From the NCBI GenBank assembly GCA_014762635.1, contig JABURR010000017.1, forward strand, positions 124,001 to 188,000: 64,000 bases of DNA, in the 5' to 3' direction. Positions 8,726-20,175 of this stretch are shown here, piece by piece. Below the pieces are notes generated by a model that had not been told where the DNA came from, did no database searches, and was given only the letters and a program-made list of their open reading frames with translations. Numbering within the stretch: position 1 is the stretch's first letter; each line of letters starts with the position of its first letter. The translations under genes were made by a program, and so were the position numbers. The stretch is from Paracoccaceae bacterium. GTDB taxonomy: Bacteria > Pseudomonadota > Alphaproteobacteria > Rhodobacterales > Rhodobacteraceae.

Positions 8726-10042
8726 ATGATGAATGGAATGATCCGCAAGTTCGCCCGCCAGGAAGACGGTGCGATGACGGTCGGAGGCCTTTTCTTCCTG
8801 ATGGCGATGGTCGCCATGGGGGGGCTGGCGGTTGACCTTTCGCACGCCATAAAGGTCAAGACCCAGATGCAGGCGGCGGCGGACGCGGCGGCCCACACGG
8901 CCCTGTTCCAGCGGGCGCGCAAGGATGTGTCTTCTTCGGTCGCCAAGCAGCGGGCGCTTGAGATCGTGGAAACGATGATGCCGGAACGGCTCAACGGAAC
9001 CTTGCTGACGGCTTCGGACATTCAGTTCGGCTACTGGAACCGGGCCACCGGAACCTTCACGGCGGACTCCAACTCGGATGACGCGGTCATGGTCGACATT
9101 TCGCGGCTGCAATCCAAGAACAACGCGGTGACGACCTTCCTGCTGAAATTCGCCGGGTTCTCGAACTTCGACATCCGCAACCGCGCGGTCTACGAGACAT
9201 ACATTCCCACTTGCATGCGCGAAGGCCTTGTCGCCAACGGTGTGATCAATATCGCGTCGAACAACGCGTTCACCACCGGGTTCTGCCTGCATTCGAACAC
9301 CCACGTAGACTTGCAGCAGGGTAACGTGTTTCAGCCCGGAACGGTCGTGTCGATGCCGGACGAAGAGAATATCGTCGTTCCCGGCGGCGACATCACTACG
9401 AACGCCGGCCTTGAACCGGCGCTGCGCGATGGCGCTTATGAAATCGAGATCCTGAACCTTGTTCCGGTCATCCTGGATGACCTTGCCTCTGGCGGGCAGG
9501 ACTGGTCGCCCTCCTACATCACGCCGAATAACGTGATCAACATCGGGTTCGGCGGGATCGACCCCTCGGACTTCACCCCGGGCCGCATCCACTATGCGCA
9601 GTGCACTACGTCGAACCAGGCGGTGCGTTTCCGGGCCAACCAGACCTATTCGAACTTTGTGCTGATCACGAACTGCAAGATGGTCTTCCCCGCTGTGACG
9701 AATTTCTACGACGTGTTCCTCGGCAGCTACGACCGGTCTGCCGATTCGGTCTCGACCGCTGCGCAGCTGACCATCGGGCGCGACGATAACTGCGCCGGTG
9801 GTGGTGGCACCACGGTCATGACCATGGGTGGCATCCAGATCGCTGCGAGCATGACCATCAACGGCAGCCGACTTGTCGCGCTTGGCGATATTTCCTTCCA
9901 GTCCGGCGTGTTCGGTATCAACGGCGCCTCGATCGTCGCGGGCGGCGATATCAACGGTACCACCGGCATGATCTTCGGCTTCTGCGGTGGTGCTGGCATG
10001 GACAACACTTTCGAGCGGGAGTTCTTCCGCCTCGCACTCTGA
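8726..10042 (+). CDS. TadG-family Flp-pilus-associated protein
   Basis: The start at 8726 follows GGAGG (8716-8720) by 5 nt; earlier in-frame starts lie inside or before that site. The 438-residue product begins with a basic segment and the EDGAMTVGG motif. One membrane helix follows, then the VDLSHAIKVKTQMQAAADAAAHTA region typical of TadG, given here as a motif near residues 35-58. The rest is a large extracytoplasmic domain of Asn/Gly-rich beta-type sequence, with cysteines that could form disulfides (the C-x-hydrophobic clusters near residues 190-210 and near 380). I do not see a von Willebrand A (MIDAS) domain, which longer TadG proteins carry. It is the last gene before the terminator at 10145. 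Confidence 0.82.
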   Translation: MMNGMIRKFARQEDGAMTVGGLFFLMAMVAMGGLAVDLSHAIKVKTQMQAAADAAAHTALFQRARKDVSSSVAKQRALEIVETMMPERLNGTLLTASDIQFGYWNRATGTFTADSNSDDAVMVDISRLQSKNNAVTTFLLKFAGFSNFDIRNRAVYETYIPTCMREGLVANGVINIASNNAFTTGFCLHSNTHVDLQQGNVFQPGTVVSMPDEENIVVPGGDITTNAGLEPALRDGAYEIEILNLVPVILDDLASGGQDWSPSYITPNNVINIGFGGIDPSDFTPGRIHYAQCTTSNQAVRFRANQTYSNFVLITNCKMVFPAVTNFYDVFLGSYDRSADSVSTAAQLTIGRDDNCAGGGGTTVMTMGGIQIAASMTINGSRLVALGDISFQSGVFGINGASIVAGGDINGTTGMIFGFCGGAGMDNTFEREFFRLAL

Positions 10043-10144
10043 TTTCAGGTATCCCTCAGACGCGGGGAGGAAGGCCACAAGCCGGATGCCCCGCGTCACC
10101 CTAGGGAAGAGTTTTCCGTTAAAAGTTTATTAGACGTTGCATCC

Positions 10145-10174
10145 AAAACCCGGCTTCGAAAGGAGCCGGGTTTT
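10145..10174 (+). terminator. Intrinsic terminator-like hairpin after the TadE/TadG genes
   Basis: An 11-bp perfect stem (AAAACCCGGCT at 10145-10155 and AGCCGGGTTTT at 10164-10174) encloses an 8-nt loop. The right arm ends in TTTT. It lies about 100 nt after the TadG-like stop and before the agmatinase promoter region. It should work in either direction because the A-rich left arm gives a U tract on the other strand. Confidence 0.8.
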
Positions 10175-10248
10175 GGCTTTCCGGGCCGACGGCCTGTGTT
10201 TCGATCTATAGAATAGGGATAGTTGCAACCGAGTCGGGAAGGGACCCC

Positions 10249-11196
10249 ATGAGCCACGGATATGAAAGCGGGCGGCTGAACCTGCCGTTTGTCGGTATCG
10301 CCACCTTCGGCAAATACCCATACCAGCCCGACTGGGACGCGATCGAAGCCGACGTGGCCATTCTTGGCGCTCCCTATGATTTCGGCACCCAATGGCGATC
10401 CGGCGCGCGCTTCGGCCCGCGTGCCATCCGAGAGGCCTCGACCCTGTTCGCTTTCGGTCACGCCGGCGCCTACGACCACGAGGATGACGTGACCTACCTT
10501 GGCGCGGGCACACGGATCGTGGACCTGGGAGATGCCGACATCATCCATACGGATACCATCGGAAGCCATGCCAGCATCGAGGCCGGCGTCCGCGCGATCC
10601 TCAAGGCCGGGGCGCTGCCGGTGGTGCTGGGCGGCGATCACTCGGTCAACATTCCCTGCATCAACGCCTTTTCCGATCACGGTGATATCCACGTGGTTCA
10701 GTTCGACGCGCATCTCGATTTCGTGGACGAACGCCACGGCGTGCGCTTCGGCCACGGCAATCCCATGCGCCGCGCGGCGGAAAAGCCCTATGTCACCGGT
10801 CTGACCCAGCTTGGCATCCGCAATGTCTCGTCCACCGCGAAAGAGGGGTATGACGACGCCCGGGCGATGGGCTCGGACATCTTGTCGGTGCGGCAGGTCC
10901 GAAAGCTGGGGGTCGAGGCCGTGGCCGAGCGTATTCCCACGGGCGTCGATCTCTACCTGACCATCGACATCGACGGCTTCGACCCCTCCATCGCGCCGGG
11001 CACCGGCACGCCCAGCCACGGCGGGTTCCAATATTACGAAGTGCTTGAGTTGATTGCCATTCTGGCGAAGCGTCAGAAGATCGTCGGCATCGATTTGGTG
11101 GAGGTTGCTCCGGATTACGACCACACCGGCACCACGGCGATCCTGGCGGCGCAGCTACTTCTGAATGTGATCGGGCGGATTCTCCATCATCGCTGA
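10249..11196 (+). CDS. speB: Ureohydrolase, agmatinase type
   Basis: The enzyme probably hydrolyses agmatine (or a related guanidino compound) to putrescine and urea. The 315-residue product has the complete binuclear Mn2+ site of the arginase/agmatinase family: H131 in GGDHS, D153, H155 and D157 in DAHLDF, and D240/D242 in DIDGFDPS. AAGGGA lies just upstream of the ATG. The gene stands alone between the TadG terminator and dnaG. Guanidinobutyrase or guanidinopropionase activity occurs in close relatives with the same motifs, so substrate assignment is provisional. Confidence 0.87.
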   Translation: MSHGYESGRLNLPFVGIATFGKYPYQPDWDAIEADVAILGAPYDFGTQWRSGARFGPRAIREASTLFAFGHAGAYDHEDDVTYLGAGTRIVDLGDADIIHTDTIGSHASIEAGVRAILKAGALPVVLGGDHSVNIPCINAFSDHGDIHVVQFDAHLDFVDERHGVRFGHGNPMRRAAEKPYVTGLTQLGIRNVSSTAKEGYDDARAMGSDILSVRQVRKLGVEAVAERIPTGVDLYLTIDIDGFDPSIAPGTGTPSHGGFQYYEVLELIAILAKRQKIVGIDLVEVAPDYDHTGTTAILAAQLLLNVIGRILHHR

Positions 11197-11255
11197 CTGG
11201 ACCCCGCGCTCACTCGCGGGTAGACTCCGGCGGCTTTCGGCCATTAGTGGACGTC

Positions 11256-13199
11256 ATGAGCCTGCCCCCCGGATTCCTTGATGAACTTCGTACCCGCACC
11301 TCGCTGTCGCAGGTGGTCGGGCGCAAGGTCATGTGGGACATGCGCAAGTCCAACCAGGGCAAGGGCGACATGTGGGCGCCATGCCCCTTTCATCATGAAA
11401 AAACTGCGTCTTTTCATGTGGATGACAAGCAGGGCTTCTACTACTGCTTCGGCTGCCATGCCAAGGGCGACGCGATTTCCTTCATCCGCGAGACCGAGAA
11501 TGTCGGCTTCATGGAGGCGGTCGAAATCCTGGCGCGCGAGTCCGGGATGCAGATGCCCGCGCGCGACCCGAAGGCGCAGGAAAAGGCCGACCGCCGCAGC
11601 CAGTTGGCCGAGGTCATGGAGCAGGCGGTGCAGTTCTACAAGCTGCAACTCAAGACCGCCGCCGCGGCCGAGGCGCGGGACTACCTCGCGCGGCGCGGGT
11701 TGGGCGCTGAGGCGCTCGACAGATGGGATATCGGATTTGCATCGGATAATCGTCGGAATGTTATCGGGCATCTGACGGGAAAGAACGTCCCCGAGCAGAC
11801 GATCATCGACGCGGGCCTTGCCGCCCGGCCCGATGACGGCGGCCCGTCCTATGACCGGTTCCGGGGACGGATCATCTTTCCCATTCGCGATGCGCAGGGC
11901 AGGGCGATTGCCCTTGGCGGGCGGGCGATGGACCCCAATGCCCGGGCGAAATACCTGAACTCGCCCGAGACGGAACTCTTCGACAAGGGGCGCAGCCTTT
12001 ACAACCAAGGACCGGCCCGGACTGCGGCAGGCAAGGGCCAGCCGCTGATCGTGGCCGAGGGCTACATGGACGTGATCGCGCTGAGCGAAGCCGGGTTCGG
12101 GGCCACGGTCGCGCCGTTGGGCACAGCGATCACCGAGGATCAGTTGCAGCTTCTGTGGCGCATTCACCCCGAGCCGATCATTGCGCTGGATGGCGACACC
12201 GCAGGTCTGCGCGCGGCGATGCGATTGATCGACCTGGCCCTGCCGATGCTTTCACCCGACCACGCGCTGAGGTTCTGCCTGCTGCCCGAGGGCAAGGACC
12301 CCGACGACCTGCTGCGCGCCGATGGGGCAGGGGCGATGCAGGCTCTGCTGGATGAGGCGAAGCCGCTGGTATCGCTTCTTTGGCAGCGCGAAACCGAAGG
12401 TAAGGTCCTCGACAGCCCCGAGCGTCGGGCGGCGCTGGACAAGTCCCTGCGCGCCGCCTTGGGGCGGATCGCGGACCAGTCGCTCCGAAGCCATTACGCC
12501 GATGAAATCCGGCGCCTCAGGTCCGAGCTTTTCAATCCGCCGCGCAAGGAGGGGCAACGCCGGGAATGGCGCAAGCAGGCCGTGGTGCCGCTGTCCGGAA
12601 CCAAGTCGTCCTTTCTTGTGGCTGGCGGGAATTCAGCGGAAGAGAGGCTGCGGGAGGCGGTCATTCTGGCGACTCTGATTACCCACCCCGCGCTGCTTCC
12701 TCAGTTCGAGGGAGAACTTGAGAGGCTGGAATTCTCGGACCCGGAATACCGAGCCATCGCGACGGCTCTGATCCGCCACGGCACGGACGCCGACGACCTT
12801 CGCGCAGTAATGGCCGAGAAGGGGCTTGGAGCTTCACTTGAAAAGCTGTTCGCTCAACGCCATGTGCGGATTGCCCCGGGGGTTCGTGACACGCAGGATG
12901 CTGAAAAGGCGACGATGTGTGTGGCCATGGAGTTGGCAAAACTGTCGGCAAGGCGAGGGTTTCAGCGCGAGGTGGCAGAGGCGATGCACGACATGGATGC
13001 GGTGGCGGACGAAGGGCTGACGTGGCGCTTGTCGCAGGCGGCCGACGCGCGCAACCGCGCGGAGCGCAGCCAGACCGAAGACCGGGCGCACTACGACCTC
13101 GGCGACAACGGGGCGCAGATCAACCGCGACGAGCGGACTGCATTCGAGCAGCTGCTGGACCGAATCGATTACAGCAAGGGGCGCCGTACCCGCCGCTAG
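11256..13199 (+). CDS. dnaG: DNA primase DnaG
   Basis: This is the replicative primase that lays RNA primers at the fork with DnaB helicase. The 647-residue product has the N-terminal CHC2 zinc site (C43, H46, C64, C67), a TOPRIM core with VAEGYMDVIAL and ALDGDTAG, and a C-terminal helicase-interaction domain. I take the ATG at 11256 instead of the GTG at 11247, because the protein then begins with the usual MSLPP-type N-terminus. It is followed 122 nt later by rpoD, as in the macromolecular-synthesis operon, but rpsU is absent here, as in other alphaproteobacteria. Confidence 0.96.
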   Translation: MSLPPGFLDELRTRTSLSQVVGRKVMWDMRKSNQGKGDMWAPCPFHHEKTASFHVDDKQGFYYCFGCHAKGDAISFIRETENVGFMEAVEILARESGMQMPARDPKAQEKADRRSQLAEVMEQAVQFYKLQLKTAAAAEARDYLARRGLGAEALDRWDIGFASDNRRNVIGHLTGKNVPEQTIIDAGLAARPDDGGPSYDRFRGRIIFPIRDAQGRAIALGGRAMDPNARAKYLNSPETELFDKGRSLYNQGPARTAAGKGQPLIVAEGYMDVIALSEAGFGATVAPLGTAITEDQLQLLWRIHPEPIIALDGDTAGLRAAMRLIDLALPMLSPDHALRFCLLPEGKDPDDLLRADGAGAMQALLDEAKPLVSLLWQRETEGKVLDSPERRAALDKSLRAALGRIADQSLRSHYADEIRRLRSELFNPPRKEGQRREWRKQAVVPLSGTKSSFLVAGGNSAEERLREAVILATLITHPALLPQFEGELERLEFSDPEYRAIATALIRHGTDADDLRAVMAEKGLGASLEKLFAQRHVRIAPGVRDTQDAEKATMCVAMELAKLSARRGFQREVAEAMHDMDAVADEGLTWRLSQAADARNRAERSQTEDRAHYDLGDNGAQINRDERTAFEQLLDRIDYSKGRRTRR

Positions 13200-13258
13200 C
13201 GGGCGCAGGATCAGGAAACAGGTAAAGAAATCTGGGCTAGTTGGGTGTTCACCGCGCC

Positions 13259-13297
13259 GATTCGCGCTACATAATTCGCGAAATCGAATCGCGAATC
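13259..13297. promoter_or_regulatory. Palindromic cluster upstream of rpoD
   Basis: Arms GATTCGCG (13259-13266) and CGCGAATC (13290-13297) form an inverted repeat. Between them is a self-complementary TTCGCGAA (13275-13282). The set ends 24 nt before the rpoD ATG. It could be a regulator site or an mRNA hairpin in the rpoD leader; the sequence alone does not decide. Confidence 0.4.
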
Positions 13298-13321
13298 ACC
13301 CGCCCTTCGAAGGAGTGCCGA

Positions 13322-15306
<1,985 letters not shown>

Positions 15307-15310
<4 letters not shown>

Positions 15311-15807
15311 GCGCGCTTGAGAAATCTGATCTCAGGACAGTTCGCGACGCGATCGCATCTACATACCCGGAGGGCTCGAAAGTTAGGCGCTCCGGGTTGA
15401 ACTGCTATGCTTTGGTCCGTGACTGCTACGTTTGCTTCAATATTCAAAACGACAAATACAAACCGACCGTAGGTTTGAAGTTCTGCGTGAATTGGGGCGT
15501 TGTTCCAGTCAAGGTTTTTGTTGCCGACCCGCATGGTTTCTTCGGAAATACTCCATCTTATCTCTATGCAGATTTTTTGAGCGGTCGAGGAAGGTTGACC
15601 AAATCTCCTTCACTAATGGACCAATGGTTTGCACCCAAAACGACAGCAGATCTCAATCAAGTTGCCGTTGAACTTCAAACACACGCAGAGCGGCTATGGG
15701 AAGACCGCCTGTTGGCAATGACTGATGCCAACTGGCATATTGAGACGTGGCAGAAAAGGTCTGCTCCGATAGCGAAGGAATACCTCGCGGCGCTGCTGGG
15801 CCACTAG
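15307..15807 (+). CDS. AT-rich orphan gene coupled to rpoD; DUF4304-like at most
   Basis: This is a 166-residue, apparently soluble protein that I cannot name. The motif order (a charged helix, '[10 protein letters not shown]', then beta strands with '[22 protein letters not shown]') recalls DUF4304-type proteins, but this is a weak impression. The GTG start overlaps the rpoD stop (GTGA), which would couple its translation to rpoD. A sampled line inside it is about 40 % GC, against more than 60 % around it, and codons are AT-rich. That marks it as a recent acquisition inserted exactly at the end of rpoD. It is followed by the structured repeat at 15838. Confidence 0.6.
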
Positions 15808-15837
15808 ATCGCGAAAGCCCTGTTCGTGGTTCAAAGG

Positions 15838-15890
15838 CCCGGGCGACCAGCCCGGGCAGCGCCCGCCCCTCCCCTCGGGAGGGCGCTTTG
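15838..15890 (+). repeat. GC-rich double-hairpin dispersed repeat, copy A
   Basis: This copy has two adjacent hairpins: CCCGGGC/GCCCGGG arms, then GCGCCC/GGGCGC arms around a C-rich loop. About 27 of 28 core bases match the reverse complement of the element at 47260-47325. It lies in the 291-nt gap between the orphan gene at 15307 and the reductase at 16099. The rest of that gap holds a second run of short C/G-rich inverted sequence near 15960-15985 and no convincing gene. Confidence 0.6.
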
Positions 15891-16098
15891 TAGCGTAGCC
15901 AACCGATCCGGCGCTCGGCGGATTTGGTGCCATAAAACGTACATACCGACCGTCATTGAACCCCCTCCCAGGGGCGGGGAGCTGCCCTTTGCGCGCCGGA
16001 ATTGCGCTTCCTGTCTTGAGGCGGAACCGATCACCCATTACCCCGATACAGGACAGGTGGCCGCAGAGCCGCCACGCGCTTCGTAGAGGTTCCGCTGG

Positions 16099-16647
16099 AT
16101 GACTCGCCCTCGTTTCACCCTCACCGTCGTCACCACCGCCGATGGCTATATCGCCCGGCACAAGGAGGACGCGCCGCAACTCTGGGCGAGCGCCGAGGAG
16201 CAGGAGATCTTTTTCCGTGACGTGGAGGCCGCCGATTGGTCGGTAATGGGCCGCCACACGCATGAGGCCGCCGACCGGCCCGACCGGCGCCGCATCGTCT
16301 TTTCCTCACAGGGCGGCGGGTGGAAGCGGCCGACGCAGCTTTGGCTGGACCCGGCGGGGCTGACGCCAACTGACCTTGCCCAGCAGGTCGCCCATATCCA
16401 CCCTCTTGAGAACGGGCTGATACTTGGTGGGACCGCCGTGCACGACTGGTTTCTGGACCATGATGCGATCGACGAGATCCACCTGACCATCGAGCCACTG
16501 ACCTTCGGTTCGGGCCTGCCGGTGCTGACCGGGCAGGGCGGGCGCGACCCGCGTGAGACTTTTTCCGAGGCGGGGTTCACCCTGACCGAAGACCTCCCCC
16601 TGAATACGACCGGCACACGCTACACGGTCTGGACCCGGGCGCGCTGA
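16099..16647 (+). CDS. RibD C-terminal / dihydrofolate-reductase-like protein
   Basis: This 182-residue protein has the DHFR-like fold used by the reductase half of RibD. It has an N-terminal TVVTTADGYIA strand-loop, a central VMGRHT segment, LILGGTAVHDWFL (NADP-binding glycine loop near 112-124) and a C-terminal LTIEPLTFGSGLPVL stretch. Such stand-alone proteins are usually annotated as dihydrofolate reductase family; true DHFR or riboflavin activity is unproven. It lies 17 nt upstream of yjbQ on the same strand. The dedicated ribD is 3 kb downstream, so this is probably a paralogue with another substrate. Confidence 0.78.
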   Translation: MTRPRFTLTVVTTADGYIARHKEDAPQLWASAEEQEIFFRDVEAADWSVMGRHTHEAADRPDRRRIVFSSQGGGWKRPTQLWLDPAGLTPTDLAQQVAHIHPLENGLILGGTAVHDWFLDHDAIDEIHLTIEPLTFGSGLPVLTGQGGRDPRETFSEAGFTLTEDLPLNTTGTRYTVWTRAR

Positions 16648-16664
16648 TCGGGTTCTCTGGCCCC

Positions 16665-17084
16665 ATGCAGACGCGTTTCACGATTCAGACCTCGGGCCCG
16701 GGGCTTTACGAATTCACGCCGCAGGTCACAGCCTGGACCAAGGGGCAGGGCGACGGGCTGCTGACGCTGTTCGTGCGGCATACCTCGTGTTCCCTGCTGA
16801 TCCAGGAGAACGCCGACCCGGACGTGCAACGCGACCTGCAGGAATTCTTTCAGCGGCTGGTGCCGCCCTCGAGCGATCCGTCCATGCGGTACCTGACCCA
16901 CACGCTGGAAGGCCCCGACGACATGCCCGCCCATATCAAGGCCGCGATGATGCCGATGAGCCTGTCGATCCCGGTCAGTGCGGGGCGCCCGGTTCTGGGG
17001 ACCTGGCAGGGGATTTACCTTTTCGAACATCGCAGCCGCCCGCATCGCCGCGAGGTGGCGGGGCTCCTTCTTCGGGCAGAATAA
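16665..17084 (+). CDS. YjbQ/UPF0047 family protein (secondary thiamine-phosphate synthase type)
   Basis: This small 139-residue protein has the UPF0047 signature: VRHTSCSLLIQENADPDV near residues 41-58 and an H-x-(~10)-E arrangement around THTLEGPDDMPAHIK. E. coli YjbQ has weak thiamine-phosphate synthase activity in vitro, but its physiological role is unsettled, so the name is a family label. It starts 17 nt after the reductase gene and is probably co-transcribed with it. It precedes the M16 peptidase by 81 nt. Confidence 0.85.
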   Translation: MQTRFTIQTSGPGLYEFTPQVTAWTKGQGDGLLTLFVRHTSCSLLIQENADPDVQRDLQEFFQRLVPPSSDPSMRYLTHTLEGPDDMPAHIKAAMMPMSLSIPVSAGRPVLGTWQGIYLFEHRSRPHRREVAGLLLRAE

Positions 17085-17165
17085 AATTTTTGAAAATCTT
17101 GCCATAGTTGTGCCGCTTTCCCGAGAAATCCTGCTTAGGGAGAATTATTCTTTGAGGGGATTTCC

Positions 17166-18476
17166 ATGCAGATCGACCGCCGTCACACGACGCTTTCGAA
17201 CGGGATTCAAGTCGTCACGGACCATGCACCACATTTCCAGAGCGTCGCGATTTCGGTGTCCTTCCGAATTGGCTCTGTACATGAGCCTGATGAGAAGTCG
17301 GGGATTTCCCATCTTCTGGAGCATTTGGTGTTTCGCGGTTCGGAGACCCGCAGCGGGGACGATATCCAGACCGCGTTTGGCCAGCTTGGCGGCTATCTGA
17401 ACGCCCAGACCGACGAAGACAGCACGACGTTCAAGGCGATCACCCTGACTGCAGATCTTGGCGAAGCGCTGAACCTGATTTCGGAGATCGTCACCAATCC
17501 GCGCCTGGACGATGCGGATCTGGCGATGGAAAAGCAGATCATCGAGCAAGAGAACTGCCGTGGTTGCTACAACTGCTCGATGCGGGATTCGATGTTCAGC
17601 GCGTCCTTCCCCGATCAGAGCATCCGCAACCCGGTGATCGGCTACGAGGATACCCTCGAGGGGCTGACACGGGATGATCTGGTCGCCTTTCACCGCGCGG
17701 CATATGTCGGACGGAACCTGACCGTTGCGATCTGCGGTGCCATTCCCCATGACGAGGTCGTGCGGTTGGTCGAAGCTTCCTTCGCCTCCTTGCCGGAGGG
17801 CACGGAGGCGGGCTTCCCGGATTTTCATTTCGAACCGGGTGAAATGCTGCTGACCTCTGGCGTCGATCGCGGGACGCTTCGTCTTGTCTATCCGCTGACC
17901 GGTCTTCCGCTGCAGCGCCAACGGGCAACGGTCTTCTTTCACGACATTCTCGGCGGGCACCCCAAGAGCCGCCTCATGGACGAATTGCGCGAGAAGCGGG
18001 GCCTGGTCTACGGGGCATGGGCCGACGAATACGACGTGGCCCGGGAAAGCATGCTGATGATCGAGGCGGCAGGCGAGGCGCGGCGCATGCCAGAGATTGC
18101 CCAGATCATGGCGAATACACTTCGTGAAACAGCCGAGACCCTGACCGAGGAAGAACTGGCCATGGCCAAGCGTCGGATGCATGCGGGCGCGCATATGTCG
18201 CTCGACAGCAACACGGGACGTGTCGAGGAAATCCGGCACCAGATATCGCAGCACGGGAAGCTCGTGGACTGGAACGCACGATACGAGGGGTACATGTCCT
18301 TGAGTGTTCAGGATGTGCGGGCGGCCGGGCAGGCCTTGCTGGACATGGCGCCGACGATCATCGCCGCCGGGCCGGTTCGCTCGGTCCCCAAGTTCAGCGT
18401 GATCCGCGACATGTTGGCGGGCACGGTGATCCAGTCGTCGGAAAAACCGAAGGGTATTTTCAATTTCGCCGTTTGA
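17166..18476 (+). CDS. M16-family zinc metallopeptidase (processing-peptidase-like)
   Basis: This 436-residue peptidase is of the insulinase/mitochondrial-processing-peptidase family. The inverted zinc motif HxxEH is intact (H49, E52, H53), followed by the usual downstream acidic ligand about 75 residues later. A second, inactive-type M16 domain makes up the C-terminal half. A GAGGGG site lies just before the ATG. No signal peptide is visible, so it is probably cytoplasmic, where family members clear peptides. Its position downstream of threonine synthase in many alphaproteobacteria is not seen here; it stands between yjbQ and nrdR. Confidence 0.9.
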   Translation: MQIDRRHTTLSNGIQVVTDHAPHFQSVAISVSFRIGSVHEPDEKSGISHLLEHLVFRGSETRSGDDIQTAFGQLGGYLNAQTDEDSTTFKAITLTADLGEALNLISEIVTNPRLDDADLAMEKQIIEQENCRGCYNCSMRDSMFSASFPDQSIRNPVIGYEDTLEGLTRDDLVAFHRAAYVGRNLTVAICGAIPHDEVVRLVEASFASLPEGTEAGFPDFHFEPGEMLLTSGVDRGTLRLVYPLTGLPLQRQRATVFFHDILGGHPKSRLMDELREKRGLVYGAWADEYDVARESMLMIEAAGEARRMPEIAQIMANTLRETAETLTEEELAMAKRRMHAGAHMSLDSNTGRVEEIRHQISQHGKLVDWNARYEGYMSLSVQDVRAAGQALLDMAPTIIAAGPVRSVPKFSVIRDMLAGTVIQSSEKPKGIFNFAV

Positions 18477-18604
18477 GAAAACTCCCCTCACAGGGTCGGA
18501 TTGACTTTTCCCATATCTAGCGTCGCAATTCCCCTCTACCCAAACTGTAGCGGCTGACCTATAGTTCCTGTGGATAAAAGGCCGGAAGGACCGAGGGAGG
18601 GGAC

Positions 18605-19072
18605 ATGCGCTGCCCGTTTTGCGGAAATGTGGACACTCAGGTGAAGGATTCGCGTCCGGCCGAGGATCACGTCGCCATCCGGCGCCGTCGATTCTGCCCG
18701 GCCTGTGGCGGGCGGTTTACCACCTACGAGCGGGTGCAGTTGCGTGACCTGGTGGTCATCAAGACCAATGGCCGCCGCGAGGACTTCGACCGCGACAAGC
18801 TGGAGCGATCGGTGCGTATCGCCATGCAGAAGCGCCCCATAGAACCGGAGCGCGTCGACCAGATGCTGTCGGGGATCGTGCGCCGCCTGGAAAGCATGGG
18901 CGACACGGACATCCCCTCCAAGACGATCGGTGAGATCGTCATGGAGACCTTAGCCCGGATCGACACCGTGGCTTACGTGCGCTTTGCCAGCGTTTACAAG
19001 AACTTCCAGGCTGCGGACGATTTCGACAAGTTCGTAAGCGAGCTGCGGCCCCCGACCAAGCCCGACGAGTGA
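18605..19072 (+). CDS. nrdR: Transcriptional repressor NrdR
   Basis: NrdR represses ribonucleotide reductase genes in response to ATP/dATP. The 155-residue product has the N-terminal zinc ribbon (CPFCG at 3-7 and [13 protein letters not shown]) and a central ATP-cone domain beginning [21 protein letters not shown] gives a very strong ribosome site. Its stop overlaps the ribD start by 4 nt, a nrdR-ribD pairing widespread in Proteobacteria. A TTGACT hexamer about 90 nt upstream may be its -35, but no good -10 follows at the standard spacing. Confidence 0.96.
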   Translation: MRCPFCGNVDTQVKDSRPAEDHVAIRRRRFCPACGGRFTTYERVQLRDLVVIKTNGRREDFDRDKLERSVRIAMQKRPIEPERVDQMLSGIVRRLESMGDTDIPSKTIGEIVMETLARIDTVAYVRFASVYKNFQAADDFDKFVSELRPPTKPDE

Positions 19073-20175
19073 GCACGGCCCAGGATCAGCGGTTCATGTC
19101 GCTGGCGCTGGCGCTGGCATCGCGCGGTTTGGGGCAGGTCTGGCCAAACCCCGCCGTGGGCTGTGTCATCGTCAAGGACGGGCGTGTATTGGGCCGTGGC
19201 TGGACCCAGGCGGGCGGGCGCCCCCATGCGGAAACCGTGGCTCTTGCGCAAGCGGGAGAGGCGGCGCGCGGGGCGACGGCCTATGTCTCGTTGGAGCCCT
19301 GTGCCCATCATGGACAGACTCCACCTTGCGCCGAGGCGCTTGTCGCCGCTGGCGTAGCCCGGGTGGTGACGGCGCTTCGCGATCCTGACCCCCGGGTGGA
19401 TGGCGGCGGTCATGCCTTGCTCAGGCAATCGGGGATCGAGGTGGTCGAAGGCGTTCTTGAAGCCGAAGCACGGCAGATTCAGAGGGGCTTCCTGTCGCGG
19501 GTCACCAAGGGGCGCCCGATTGTCACCCTGAAGCTTGCCAATAGTTTCGACGGGCGGATCGCCACCGCAACGGGCGAGAGCCAGTGGATCACCGGGCCCG
19601 AGGCCCGGCGCATGGTTCATGCGATGCGCGCGCGGCACGACGCGGTGATGGTCGGCGCTGGCACTGTTCGGGCCGATGACCCTTCGCTGACGGTGCGTGG
19701 ACTCGGGGTGGCTCGGCAGCCCGTGCGCGTGGTGGTTTCACGTCGGCTCGATCTGCCGCTGGATGGACAGTTGGCGCAGACAGCGCGTGAGGTGCCGGTG
19801 TGGATCCTTCAGGGCGAAGACGCCTCGCGTGAACTGGTTGGCGCGTGGAAGGGTCTCGGCGCTCGGATGATTGCCTGCCCCGTGGGGGCCGGACGACAGG
19901 TCGACCCGGCCGCCGCCCTTGCGAAACTGGGAGAAGCCGGGCTGACCCGTGTCTTCTGCGAAGGGGGCGGGGCGCTGGCCGCTTCGTTGCTGACGGCGGG
20001 TTTGGTGGACGAACTGATCGGGTTCACCGCCGGAGTTGCGCTGGGGGCCGAAGGGCAGCCCTCTCTCGGGGCCATGGGGGTCGACCGGCTGGCCGAAGCG
20101 CCGCGCTTCCGCCTGATCGAGACGCGGGCAATCGGCGGAGATGTCATGCACCGCTGGGAGCGGGCGGAAGACTAG
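19069..20175 (+). CDS. ribD: Bifunctional riboflavin deaminase/reductase RibD
   Basis: RibD deaminates and then reduces the pyrimidine product of GTP cyclohydrolase II, the second and third steps of riboflavin synthesis. The 368-residue protein has the zinc deaminase motif (H53-A-E55, C78 and C87 in [11 protein letters not shown]) and a C-terminal NADPH reductase domain from about residue 150. The GTG start overlaps the nrdR stop. The rest of the pathway (ribE, ribBA, ribH) is 16 kb away on the same strand. Its 3' end overlaps the convergent pentapeptide-channel gene by 4 nt. No FMN riboswitch precedes it. Confidence 0.95.
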   Translation: MSTAQDQRFMSLALALASRGLGQVWPNPAVGCVIVKDGRVLGRGWTQAGGRPHAETVALAQAGEAARGATAYVSLEPCAHHGQTPPCAEALVAAGVARVVTALRDPDPRVDGGGHALLRQSGIEVVEGVLEAEARQIQRGFLSRVTKGRPIVTLKLANSFDGRIATATGESQWITGPEARRMVHAMRARHDAVMVGAGTVRADDPSLTVRGLGVARQPVRVVVSRRLDLPLDGQLAQTAREVPVWILQGEDASRELVGAWKGLGARMIACPVGAGRQVDPAAALAKLGEAGLTRVFCEGGGALAASLLTAGLVDELIGFTAGVALGAEGQPSLGAMGVDRLAEAPRFRLIETRAIGGDVMHRWERAED

